A DNA stretch of 5,394 nucleotides, from positions 1 to 5,394 of the forward strand of contig DNYO01000179.1 of the NCBI GenBank assembly GCA_003506795.1, in the 5' to 3' direction. Below are positions 1 through 5,130 of the stretch, in pieces; positions within the stretch are counted from its first letter, which is position 1, and each line of letters begins with the position of its first letter. Under the pieces are notes generated by a model. The model searched no databases. It had not been told where the DNA came from and was given only the letters and a program-made list of their open reading frames with translations. This DNA comes from Deltaproteobacteria bacterium. GTDB taxonomy: Bacteria; Desulfobacterota; Syntrophorhabdia; Syntrophorhabdales; Syntrophorhabdaceae. The translations under genes and the position numbers were made by a program.

Positions 1-609
1 CGCCACGAGGACCTTCATCATCTCAGAACCGGAGATAAGGGGAGGATTGGATTTTCTGAGATCATAAAGCTCTCTCATGAGCTTTCTATTGTTGTTATGG
101 GCCTTTACCGCATCAGCTATGGCTTGATCGGTGATCGCCTTGCCCGTGAATTTTTCCAGGGTCTTGACAAAGATCCGGAGAATCTCTTTCATAAAGGCGA
201 TCGACGGGTCGTCGGTCACGTGGGGAACATTGAGGAAATGCCAGTAGGGAAGCCCCAGGGTGTAGCTCCAGGTCTCATTCGTGCGGTCGATAGAGTCACA
301 CTGATGAGGAAGTAGCATGCCATCGAGAAAATCATATTTGCCCTTGACGGCCAGATCGAAGACATTACGCACAAAGGGACACACGATAGTTTCCATGTAC
401 GCATCACCTTTGGAGATAGCTTCGGAAACGTTGCCTTTGAGCCTGATCGGGAGGACCCCCGCCGCTGTCATGATCTCTACCGGACCAAGCGCGGACAGGT
501 ACCCGATTACTTTCTTGCCCGAGGCCTTCAATTCTCTTGCCCTCGACCCGTACTGGGTATAGAGCTTTTCGGCGGCTGCTAAACCATTACCGTCTCGTAT
601 ATCTGTCAT
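1..609 (-). CDS. 2-hydroxyacyl-CoA dehydratase / benzoyl-CoA reductase family subunit (HgdB/BcrB/BcrC-like), C-terminus cut off by window edge
   Basis: Reading leftward from the ATG at 609-607, the frame stays open for 203 codons to the window edge, so the C-terminal half is missing. Start support is strong: AAGGAG at 615-620, five bases before the ATG. Family-typical stretches are GYLSALVPVEIMTAAGVLPI (residues 36-55), IVCPFVRNVFDLAVKGKYDF (75-94), the DFLDG-x4-HQCDS segment (93-106), FLNVPH (125-130) and a C-terminal NPPLISGSE (188-196). Cys77 and Cys104 are at the positions where this family places iron-sulfur cluster ligands; a third expected Cys would lie beyond the edge. Known members are the D-component subunits of 2-hydroxyglutaryl- or phenyllactyl-CoA dehydratases and the catalytic subunits of ATP-dependent benzoyl-CoA reductase. 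They are cytoplasmic and need a partner subunit and an ATP-driven activator, neither visible here. Substrate is undetermined. It has its own promoter (713-742) and possible CRP-type control. Confidence 0.88.
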   Translation of the reverse strand, partial: MTDIRDGNGLAAAEKLYTQYGSRARELKASGKKVIGYLSALGPVEIMTAAGVLPIRLKGNVSEAISKGDAYMETIVCPFVRNVFDLAVKGKYDFLDGMLLPHQCDSIDRTNETWSYTLGLPYWHFLNVPHVTDDPSIAFMKEILRIFVKTLEKFTGKAITDQAIADAVKAHNNNRKLMRELYDLRKSNPPLISGSEMMKVLVA

Positions 610-624
610 CTTCACTCCTTATTC

Positions 625-656
625 ACCCCGTCCTTATCATGCCGGCGATGCGGGGT
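625..656 (-). other. Possible leader hairpin before the dehydratase-family gene
   Basis: In the 5' leader of the dehydratase-family gene, a six-base stem (ACCCCG at 656-651 read on the minus strand, CGGGGT at 630-625) encloses a 20-base loop. It ends four bases before the AAGGAG ribosome binding site. The loop itself contains GCCGGC (641-646). It could modulate ribosome access or be incidental: six GC-rich pairs with a large loop is modest evidence. No conserved riboswitch architecture is recognisable. Confidence 0.25.
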
Positions 657-712
657 CAGTATGTGTGGGATTGCCAAGTCAGACTTTTATCGGCGACCAA
701 TCTTGGCACACA

Positions 713-742
713 ATTCTAACGGAACGAGGCTGCCTTTGTCAA
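713..742 (-). promoter_or_regulatory. Sigma-70-type promoter for the dehydratase-family gene
   Basis: On the minus strand, TTGACA (742-737) and TAGAAT (718-713) are separated by 18 bases. The -35 matches the consensus at all six positions and the -10 at five of six. The predicted start near 706 gives a leader of about 97 bases before the ATG at 609. The promoter lies between the end of the 104-residue gene and the dehydratase-family gene, so the latter need not depend on read-through. Confidence 0.75.
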
Positions 743-749
743 TGAGTTA

Positions 750-765
750 TGTGAAGCTTTTCACA
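750..765. promoter_or_regulatory. CRP/FNR-superfamily-type operator, TGTGA-N6-TCACA
   Basis: The sequence TGTGAAGCTTTTCACA is a perfect TGTGA-N6-TCACA palindrome, the classic recognition pattern of CRP-like regulators. Its centre is about 51 bp upstream of the predicted start of the sigma-70 promoter at 713-742, directly behind the -35 box. It also begins three bases beyond the stop codon of the 104-residue gene. A terminator role is unlikely, since the stem is only six pairs and no T-run follows. Which CRP-family protein would bind (cAMP, redox, NO or CO sensing) cannot be told. Confidence 0.55.
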
Positions 766-768
766 CAA

Positions 769-1083
769 TTATGCGCAAGGCGCACTGTGCTTCAAAAATT
801 CGCTGTCCGCCCGAATGACTTTGACAACGATCTTCTTTTTCCTGTCCACGTCAAATTCGATTACATGTTTGTCGGCGGGCATACAGCCGAAGATCTCGAC
901 GATGCTTTTTTCCTGCATGCCGAGGTTGGGTTCCACTTGAACCATCGGTGTCCCTCTCCTGATATCGAGTTTGATAACCCGTTTATAGTCCACCGGGATG
1001 CAACCGAAGATCTCAATTAATGTTTTTTCCAGCTCTCTGAATTTCAGGTTAGTGACTGTTTGAAGTGACCACTCTCTTGCCAT
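769..1083 (-). CDS. Uncharacterised 104-residue protein with two internal repeats
   Basis: I do not recognise this family. The ATG at 1083-1081 is chosen because a near-perfect AGGAGG sits five bases upstream (1094-1089); a longer reading from a GTG at 1167 lacks a ribosome binding site. The protein is made largely of a duplicated unit: residues 19-52 and 58-91 align, each carrying the core EIFGC(I/M)P(V/A)D (from residues 24 and 63), then a VI-x-(L/F)-D-x-x-R/K strand-like segment and a second hydrophobic strand (PMVQV / KIVVKV). Each copy keeps one Cys (28 and 67); a third Cys is near the C-terminus. There is no signal peptide or membrane segment, so it is probably cytoplasmic. It is read from a sigma-54-type promoter at 1211-1225. 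Its neighbour downstream on the same strand is the dehydratase-family gene, but that has its own promoter. Function unknown. Confidence 0.72.
   Translation of the reverse strand: MAREWSLQTVTNLKFRELEKTLIEIFGCIPVDYKRVIKLDIRRGTPMVQVEPNLGMQEKSIVEIFGCMPADKHVIEFDVDRKKKIVVKVIRADSEFLKHSAPCA
811..1029 (-). repeat. Intragenic tandem duplication (two ~34-residue units, 39-residue period)
   Basis: Unit one (928-1029) and unit two (811-912) encode residues 19-52 and 58-91 of the 104-residue protein. Both begin EK(T/S), reach EIFGC six to seven residues later and end in paired hydrophobic strands. At DNA level the block CCGAAGATCTC (plus strand) recurs at 887-897 and 1004-1014, exactly 117 bp apart. This matches the 39-residue period. 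The rest of the DNA has diverged, so the duplication looks old and kept by selection on the protein. Confidence 0.75.
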
Positions 1084-1088
1084 GATAA

Positions 1089-1094
1089 CCTCCT
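1089..1094 (-). promoter_or_regulatory. Ribosome binding site fixing the start of the 104-residue gene
   Basis: AGGAGG on the minus strand, continuing AGGAGGT, with five bases to the ATG at 1083. It is the strongest ribosome binding site in the window and decides against the upstream GTG at 1167. Confidence 0.8.
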
Positions 1095-1210
1095 GCTCGA
1101 GAAACGCAATCGTCAAACACGCCGAAAAGAAACCCTCGTCAATTTTCCGGTCCTGCCAGCCCGACACAACCCGGGCACCATTACGACCGTCATCCGTATC
1201 ATAGAATGAA

Positions 1211-1225
1211 GCAAAGGGTGTGCCA
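1211..1225 (-). promoter_or_regulatory. Sigma-54 (-24/-12) promoter for the 104-residue gene
   Basis: On the minus strand the sequence is TGGCAC-ACCCT-TTGC, followed by T. This matches the RpoN consensus TGGCAC-N5-TTGC exactly, with the obligatory ten bases between the GG and GC. The predicted start is near 1199, giving a leader of about 116 bases before the ATG at 1083. No good -35/-10 promoter is visible for this gene. Sigma-54 promoters need an ATP-driven activator bound upstream, and two related palindromes lie at suitable distance (1302-1346). Confidence 0.65.
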
Positions 1226-1301
1226 TAGGTGATTCTTTAATATTATCCAACGTATATCTCAAACAGGGGTACCGTATCCTATCGCATGCGACAGAATGTA
1301 A

Positions 1302-1346
1302 CTGACGTATGTGTCAGGATACATACATTTCTGTAGTATGCGTCAG
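1302..1346. promoter_or_regulatory. Candidate tandem activator (UAS) sites, CTGAC-N6-GTCAG type
   Basis: The element at 1302-1317, CTGACGTATGTGTCAG, is a perfect CTGAC-N6-GTCAG palindrome. A second at 1331-1346, CTGTAGTATGCGTCAG, matches it at 13 of 16 positions. The centres are 29 bp apart. Relative to the predicted sigma-54 start near 1199 they are centred at about -110 and -139, within the usual range for enhancer-binding activators. They could instead serve the rightward promoter at 1414-1442, from about 75-105 bp upstream of its -35. The binding protein is unknown. Confidence 0.5.
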
Positions 1347-1413
1347 CATCTCGACGACATAAGAAAACAGAACGACAGATTAATATAACCGGGGCTATAT
1401 AAAGACGAATCTC

Positions 1414-1442
1414 TTGAAAAAGAACGGTCGCTACACTATAAT
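1414..1442 (+). promoter_or_regulatory. Sigma-70-type promoter for the flavoprotein gene
   Basis: TTGAAA (1414-1419) and TATAAT (1437-1442) are separated by 17 bases: five of six and six of six consensus matches with optimal spacing. Transcription should begin near 1449, giving a leader of about 44 bases before the ATG at 1493. Confidence 0.8.
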
Positions 1443-1451
1443 CGATACACA

Positions 1452-1467
1452 GGAACGGGGTCGTTCC
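1452..1467 (+). other. Short perfect hairpin at the 5' end of the flavoprotein transcript
   Basis: GGAACG (1452-1457) and CGTTCC (1462-1467) form a six-pair perfect stem with a GGGT loop, starting within a few bases of the predicted transcription start. It could be a 5'-end stabilising stem or a repressor operator overlapping the start point. No T-run follows, so it is not a terminator. Confidence 0.45.
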
Positions 1468-1492
1468 GGCCTCCGTCACATTATTGTTCGCT

Positions 1493-2632
1493 ATGGATCG
1501 ATACGACTGTGTAATCATTGGCGCAGGTCCGGGCGGGTCGACATTCGCCCGCAACAGCGCACGTAAAGGTTTGAAGACGCTCCTTATCGAGAAGGAATCG
1601 CTTCCGCGCAATAAGGCATGCGGTGGGGCTCTTTCTCCGGCCATCAGGCATCTTTTCGATTTCGATCACAATACCATGGTTGAACGGGTCGTCCGGGGTA
1701 TCACCTTTTTCTCCCGTGATGAGAGCGAAGATCGCACGTTTTATCCCGACGGCATGGCGGTCGAAATGGTATCACGAAAGGACTTCGACAACTACCTTGT
1801 CAGGCGGGCCGTCGATGCGGGAACAATCCTTGCCGAAAAAACACGGGTCGTTTCCGTAAAGGAGTCAAAGGAGTACGTCACGGTCTCCACGGACGGCGGT
1901 GACATGATCACCGCCTCCATCGTTGTGGGCGCCGATGGGGCGCGAAGCGTTGTCGCCGGGACTGCCGGCCTGGCGAAAGAGCCGGGCGGGCTGGGTTTCG
2001 AGGTGGAGGTCTATCCCCGCGACAGGGGTGTTCTCGAGGAATACGGTGACAGGTCGATCTTCGGCTTCGGATTCATACCCAAAGGATACGGGTGGATTTT
2101 CCCGAAAAAAGATCATTTTTCCGTCGGCATAGGCACGACACGGATCCACATGCCCGGAATAACATCCCTGTACCGCCAGTTCACGTCGCGATTCAGTTTT
2201 CTCAAGGAAGGCTGCGAGAGTGACCGGCGGGGATGGTTCATACCATACACCAGGAACTCAGGCCCATTGAACACGCGCCGGATCTTGCTTGTCGGAGACT
2301 CTGCCCGTCTTGCCGATCCTTTCAGCGGCGAGGGCATATATTATGCCGTGTTGAGCGGCACCATCGCGGCGCAGACGGTCTTCGACGAGCTTCAGAAGCA
2401 GGGTCGATTGTCGCGGGCATATACAAAGATTGTAACGAGAAACATCATCAAGGACTTCACCTACGCCAGGTTGTGCTCCGACATCTTTTATACGGCGCCA
2501 TCGTTTTTTTACCGAAGGAACAGGGTCATCCGGGCCCTTACCATGCTGTCCAACAAGGAAATAGGATACAGGGACATTCTGAAGGAACTGCGCAAGAACG
2601 GAAACAGCACTGAATCATCAGTAAGCTTGTGA
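1493..2632 (+). CDS. Geranylgeranyl reductase family FAD-dependent oxidoreductase
   Basis: A 379-residue flavoprotein of the geranylgeranyl reductase / p-hydroxybenzoate hydroxylase-like fold, of normal length for the family. Using the ATG at 1493, the dinucleotide-binding GAGPGG is at residues 10-15 with an acidic strand end LIEKE following. The family-specific KACGG is at 41-45 (redox-suspect Cys43), VGADGARS at 145-152, GYGWIFPKKDHFSVGIGT about 198-215, and the second FAD motif LLVGDSARLADPFSGEGI at 265-282. Known relatives reduce isoprenoid double bonds (archaeal lipids, chlorophyll side chain, menaquinone tails) or act on other polyprenyl or aromatic substrates. The substrate here is unknown. 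No signal peptide; probably cytoplasmic or membrane-peripheral. A TTG at 1484 is an alternative start adding three residues; neither start has a recognisable ribosome binding site. It is expressed from the promoter at 1414-1442. Confidence 0.85.
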   Translation: MDRYDCVIIGAGPGGSTFARNSARKGLKTLLIEKESLPRNKACGGALSPAIRHLFDFDHNTMVERVVRGITFFSRDESEDRTFYPDGMAVEMVSRKDFDNYLVRRAVDAGTILAEKTRVVSVKESKEYVTVSTDGGDMITASIVVGADGARSVVAGTAGLAKEPGGLGFEVEVYPRDRGVLEEYGDRSIFGFGFIPKGYGWIFPKKDHFSVGIGTTRIHMPGITSLYRQFTSRFSFLKEGCESDRRGWFIPYTRNSGPLNTRRILLVGDSARLADPFSGEGIYYAVLSGTIAAQTVFDELQKQGRLSRAYTKIVTRNIIKDFTYARLCSDIFYTAPSFFYRRNRVIRALTMLSNKEIGYRDILKELRKNGNSTESSVSL

Positions 2633-2788
2633 TCCGCTCATACCTTTGCGTGACGCGGGCTCCCGGCTGTGCTTCCCGTGACCGTTCTTGTCGAATGACA
2701 TTGCCTGTGATATCCTTGTCAGGAAACCCTTACGACAGCAGGCAACACCGAGGAACGCACGTAACAGCTTAAGGTGAAAAGAGAAGTC
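2633..2788 (+). promoter_or_regulatory. Spacer before the acyl-CoA synthetase genes, with a weak promoter candidate
   Basis: These 156 bases separate the flavoprotein from the synthetase alpha gene. TTGTCG (2688-2693) and TATCCT (2711-2716), 17 bases apart, match sigma-70 boxes at four of six positions each. This is weak but correctly spaced, and would give a leader of about 65 bases. TGACA (2696-2700) and TGTCA (2717-2721) form a small inverted pair around the -10. No T-run terminator is seen after the flavoprotein gene, so read-through is also possible. Confidence 0.3.
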
Positions 2789-4156
2789 ATGGATCTCTTG
2801 AAGCTCTTTCAACCGAAGACAATGGCCGTCATAGGTGTATCCCTCACAAATGAATCCCATCCCGCAAACGTCATCTTCAACAAAAACAACTTAAGACAAC
2901 GGGTAAGGGTCTTTGCCGTGAACAACCGTGGAGGTGAGCTGCGCGGCGAAAAGGTCTATGAAAGCATATCCCATGTACCCGGGCCGGTTGACCTGGCTGT
3001 GATCGCCACAAAGGCGCACCTCGTGCCCGATGTACTGTCCGAATGTGTACAGGCCGGGGCAGGAGCGGGGATAATCATATCCGGGGGATTCGCGGAAACA
3101 GGCCGCAAAGATCTCCAGGACCGCGTCAGGGCCATCGCGACGGAAGGCGGCTTTCCCTTCGTGGGCCCCAACTGCCTGGGTATTTACTCTCCTCCCCATC
3201 TCGACACCTTCTTCATCCCCAGCGAGCGGATCGTGAGACCCGAGCAGGGCAAGGTGGCACTGGTGAGCCAGAGCGGCGGCGTCCTTGTGGACCACATGGT
3301 AAAATGCGCGGCTGAAGGCGTGGGTGTTTCAGCCGCCGTAAGTATCGGCAACAAGGCAATGGTGAGAGAAATCGACCTCATCAGGTACTTTTCCGAGGAC
3401 CCCGGGACCGCCGTTATAACTTTTTACGTGGAGGGCTTCGATGAAAATGAAGGCCGGCAGTTCGTTATGGCGGCGGGTGAGTGTCCCAAGCCGATCATCA
3501 TCATGAAGACAGGCAAGACATCGGAGGGGACAAGGGCCGTGAAGAGCCACACCGCTTCCATGGCGGGCGATTACGCGGTCTTTTCATCGGTAATGTCCCA
3601 GTATGGTATCGTGGAAGCAACGGACGAGTTCGAGCTCATCTCCTTTGCCGAGGCCTTAAGCTGTTACCCCGGATCTATCGAAGGCAGGGTGGCCGTTGTG
3701 ACCGGCAGCGGCGGACACGGGGCCCTCTGCGTCGATGCGTGCGCCGCCCACGGTCTTATGGTACCCGGGCTCGATGAGACCGCGCAGGGCGAGTTGCGCG
3801 GCCAGGTCTCCCCGGTCATACAGGATATAGCCTCCTTCAGGAATCCCATCGACTTGACGGGCAGTTCCGTGGACGACGACTTTGCGGCCGTCTTGCGCTA
3901 CCTCAGCAGGAGGCAGGACATCGACTGCATCATCGCCCTTCTGTTGCCTTATCTTCCGGGTATAAGCACGGATCTCGGAGCCCGGATCGGTATGATCTAT
4001 CAACAGGAGAAAAAACCAATTATCGCTTATGTTCCCCACGTTGAAAAATACTGGATGCTCATCGAAGGTTTCATGCTGAATGATGTGCCCGTTGCACATT
4101 CCGTGGAAGACGCCGTCCACATGGCCGAGGCACTGAAGAGGCACAGGTCATGCTAA
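2789..4156 (+). CDS. ADP-forming acyl-CoA synthetase (acetate--CoA ligase type), alpha subunit
   Basis: 455 residues from the ATG at 2789. A GTG at 2774 would add five; the ATG is preferred because the family begins just ahead of the Rossmann strand (KTMAVIGVS) and purine-rich AAGGTG/GAGA precede it. The enzyme interconverts acyl-CoA + ADP + Pi and acid + CoA + ATP, the substrate-level phosphorylation step of many anaerobes. Order of parts: CoA-binding Rossmann domain (about 1-130, ending GPNCLGIYSP at 126-135); succinyl-CoA-synthetase-like domain with SQSGGV (160-165), SIGN and KSHTASMAGDY, whose His254 is the expected phospho-histidine; and a third ligase-like domain (about 295-450) with VVTGSGGHG and FRNPIDLTG. 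The usual HTGALAG is HTASMAG here. It is a split-subunit form and overlaps the beta gene by seven bases. Likely cytoplasmic. Acyl substrate (acetate, propionate, branched or aryl) is not determined. Confidence 0.9.
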   Translation: MDLLKLFQPKTMAVIGVSLTNESHPANVIFNKNNLRQRVRVFAVNNRGGELRGEKVYESISHVPGPVDLAVIATKAHLVPDVLSECVQAGAGAGIIISGGFAETGRKDLQDRVRAIATEGGFPFVGPNCLGIYSPPHLDTFFIPSERIVRPEQGKVALVSQSGGVLVDHMVKCAAEGVGVSAAVSIGNKAMVREIDLIRYFSEDPGTAVITFYVEGFDENEGRQFVMAAGECPKPIIIMKTGKTSEGTRAVKSHTASMAGDYAVFSSVMSQYGIVEATDEFELISFAEALSCYPGSIEGRVAVVTGSGGHGALCVDACAAHGLMVPGLDETAQGELRGQVSPVIQDIASFRNPIDLTGSSVDDDFAAVLRYLSRRQDIDCIIALLLPYLPGISTDLGARIGMIYQQEKKPIIAYVPHVEKYWMLIEGFMLNDVPVAHSVEDAVHMAEALKRHRSC

Positions 4157-4830
4157 CCCGTGAAATGCAGGACATCCTTGCCGATGCCCGGGAACATGGC
4201 TGGGTCATGGAACCTCAGGCAAAAAGGTTCTTCGGCCTCGCCGGCCTTGATGTCCCCCGGGGCGGATTGGCAAGAACACCTCAAGAGGCCGGGCAGATCG
4301 CGAGCGTCACGGGGTACCCCGTCGTTGCCAAAGTAGTGTCACCCGCGGTCATCCACAAATCCGATATCGGCGGGGTCGTGACGGGTCTCGCGAACAGGGA
4401 AGGTCTGGAAGAGACCTTTTCGCGCCTGTCTAAAACAGAGGGCTTCGAAGGCCTGCTCGTTGAAGAACAGCTGGAAGGCATCGAGGTGATCATCGGTGCA
4501 AAGATCGACCGCCAGTTCGGCCCCGTCATCCTTATGGGCCTCGGCGGCACCATGGCGGAGATCTATGGCGATGTAGCCCTGAGAATGGCGCCCATTACCG
4601 AACGGGACGTCTCTTCAATGGTTGGCGGTCTCAAGGGAAAGGTGCTCTTCACGGGGTACAGAGGGTCGAGGCCGCCTGACATGGCGGCCCTTACCGCGCT
4701 TGTCACTACCTTCTCAATCCTTATTGAGGAGATAGGCGACACAATCGATTCGGTTGACCTCAACCCCGTCTTGTGTTCATGGAAAAGATGCACTGTTGCC
4801 GATGCGAGGATCATGCTGAAAAAATCATGA
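4150..4830 (+). CDS. ADP-forming acyl-CoA synthetase, beta subunit (ATP-grasp)
   Basis: 226 residues, the normal size for the separate beta subunit, which supplies the nucleotide-binding ATP-grasp fold and takes phosphate from the alpha-subunit histidine to ADP. Visible features: YPVVAKVVSPAVIHKSDIGG (56-75), with Lys61 at the ATP-contacting strand and His69, the second histidine thought to relay the phosphoryl group; EEQLEGIEVIIGAKIDRQFG (105-124); GPVILMGLGGTMAEIYGD (124-141); GYRGSRPPD (169-177); and the metal/nucleotide-binding DLNPV (203-207). The start ATG lies within the end of the alpha gene (shared ATGCTAA, 4150-4156), with GAGG at 4138-4141 eight bases upstream, so the two are translationally coupled and probably form an alpha2-beta2 enzyme. 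Confidence 0.9.
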   Translation: MLTREMQDILADAREHGWVMEPQAKRFFGLAGLDVPRGGLARTPQEAGQIASVTGYPVVAKVVSPAVIHKSDIGGVVTGLANREGLEETFSRLSKTEGFEGLLVEEQLEGIEVIIGAKIDRQFGPVILMGLGGTMAEIYGDVALRMAPITERDVSSMVGGLKGKVLFTGYRGSRPPDMAALTALVTTFSILIEEIGDTIDSVDLNPVLCSWKRCTVADARIMLKKS

Positions 4831-4884
4831 TCCCGGGGGGAATGACGACCCGCCGGTTGGCGGTGCCGGTCGACACCTGAAGGA
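4831..4884. other. Convergent gene junction with two short hairpins
   Basis: Between the synthetase beta gene and the convergent PC4-like gene are two five-pair stems: CCGCC/GGCGG with a GGTT loop (4850-4863) and CCTGA/TCAGG with an AGGA loop (4876-4889, overlapping the PC4-like stop codon). Neither is followed directly by a T-run on either strand, so they are at best weak or factor-dependent bidirectional terminators. Six A residues at the end of the beta gene (4819-4824) would give a U-run on leftward transcripts, but about 25 bases past the nearest stem. Confidence 0.3.
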
Positions 4885-5118
4885 TCAGGCCTCAGCCGCC
4901 GCCTTTTCCCTGGCTTTTTTCATCGCTTCGTTGAGAAGGTCTACAAGGCTTGTGACCTGATCGGGGCTGATGGTAACTCCGTCCGGTGTCGCCATCAGTT
5001 CACCGTCAGTCAATACCTTGTAAATTCTGCAATCGATGGATCGTGTGCCCTTGAACTTGTCCAGAATCTCTACGACAAGGCGTTCGCGAACGCCCGTGGA
5101 AAGTTTTCCTACCAGCAT
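4885..5118 (-). CDS. PC4/p15-like (YdbC-type) single-stranded nucleic-acid-binding protein
   Basis: A 77-residue cytoplasmic protein resembling the DNA-binding domain of transcriptional coactivator p15 (PC4). The family pattern is visible: a short lead, a first strand (RERLVVEILDKFKGTRSIDC, residues 11-30), the RIYKV strand (31-35), a GELMATPDGVTISPDQ stretch (39-54) that matches the family's glycine-plus-'xGI/VxLsxxQ' signature, then an amphipathic C-terminal helix (55-76) rich in Ala/Lys/Glu. Bacterial PC4-like proteins bind single-stranded DNA or RNA as dimers; a specific role here is inferred only. The start ATG at 5118 follows GAGGGGGG. The gene begins only 12 bases after the helicase stop codon on the same strand, so the two are very probably one operon. 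Confidence 0.72.
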   Translation of the reverse strand: MLVGKLSTGVRERLVVEILDKFKGTRSIDCRIYKVLTDGELMATPDGVTISPDQVTSLVDLLNEAMKKAREKAAAEA

Positions 5119-5130
5119 CTTCCCCCCTCT

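Larger units (their letters stand above)
1168..1483. other. Divergent gene-free control region
   Basis: These 316 bases between the 104-residue gene and the flavoprotein gene hold no credible coding sequence. From left to right they contain the leftward sigma-54 promoter, an AT-rich stretch (about 1232-1260), a perfect 10-bp palindrome TCGCATGCGA (1282-1291), two related 16-bp elements (1302-1317 and 1331-1346), a rightward sigma-70 promoter (1414-1442) and a hairpin (1452-1467). A 7-base inverted pair, GTATCCT (1274-1280) and AGGATAC (1316-1322), also spans the palindromes. Confidence 0.7.

Noticed and set aside
750..771. Stem TGTGAA/TTCACA as a terminator of the 104-residue gene.
   Set aside because: Only six pairs and no following T-run on the minus strand; it matches the CRP-type operator pattern far better.
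661..1020. Plus-strand open frame of 119 codons.
   Set aside because: It is antisense to the repeated 104-residue gene, lacks a ribosome binding site and reads across the sigma-70 promoter and CRP-type site.
1084..1167. Longer start for the 104-residue protein from a GTG at 1167, adding 28 residues.
   Set aside because: No ribosome binding site precedes the GTG, while AGGAGG lies at ideal distance from the ATG at 1083; the extension has no resemblance to the repeat units.
1225..1300. An IHF site between the sigma-54 promoter and the candidate activator sites.
   Set aside because: The stretch is AT-rich but I could not find a WATCAA-N4-TTR match on either strand.
2233..2613. Plus-strand open frame of 126 codons.
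   Set aside because: It is an out-of-frame shadow of the flavoprotein C-terminal half, which holds the GDS/DPF-S-GEG FAD motif in the real frame.
2633..2690. GC-rich stretch after the flavoprotein gene as an intrinsic terminator.
   Set aside because: No stable long stem could be paired and there is no T-run.
3656..4144. Minus-strand open frame of 162 codons.
   Set aside because: It is a complementary-strand shadow of the synthetase alpha gene, whose family motifs are unmistakable in the plus frame.
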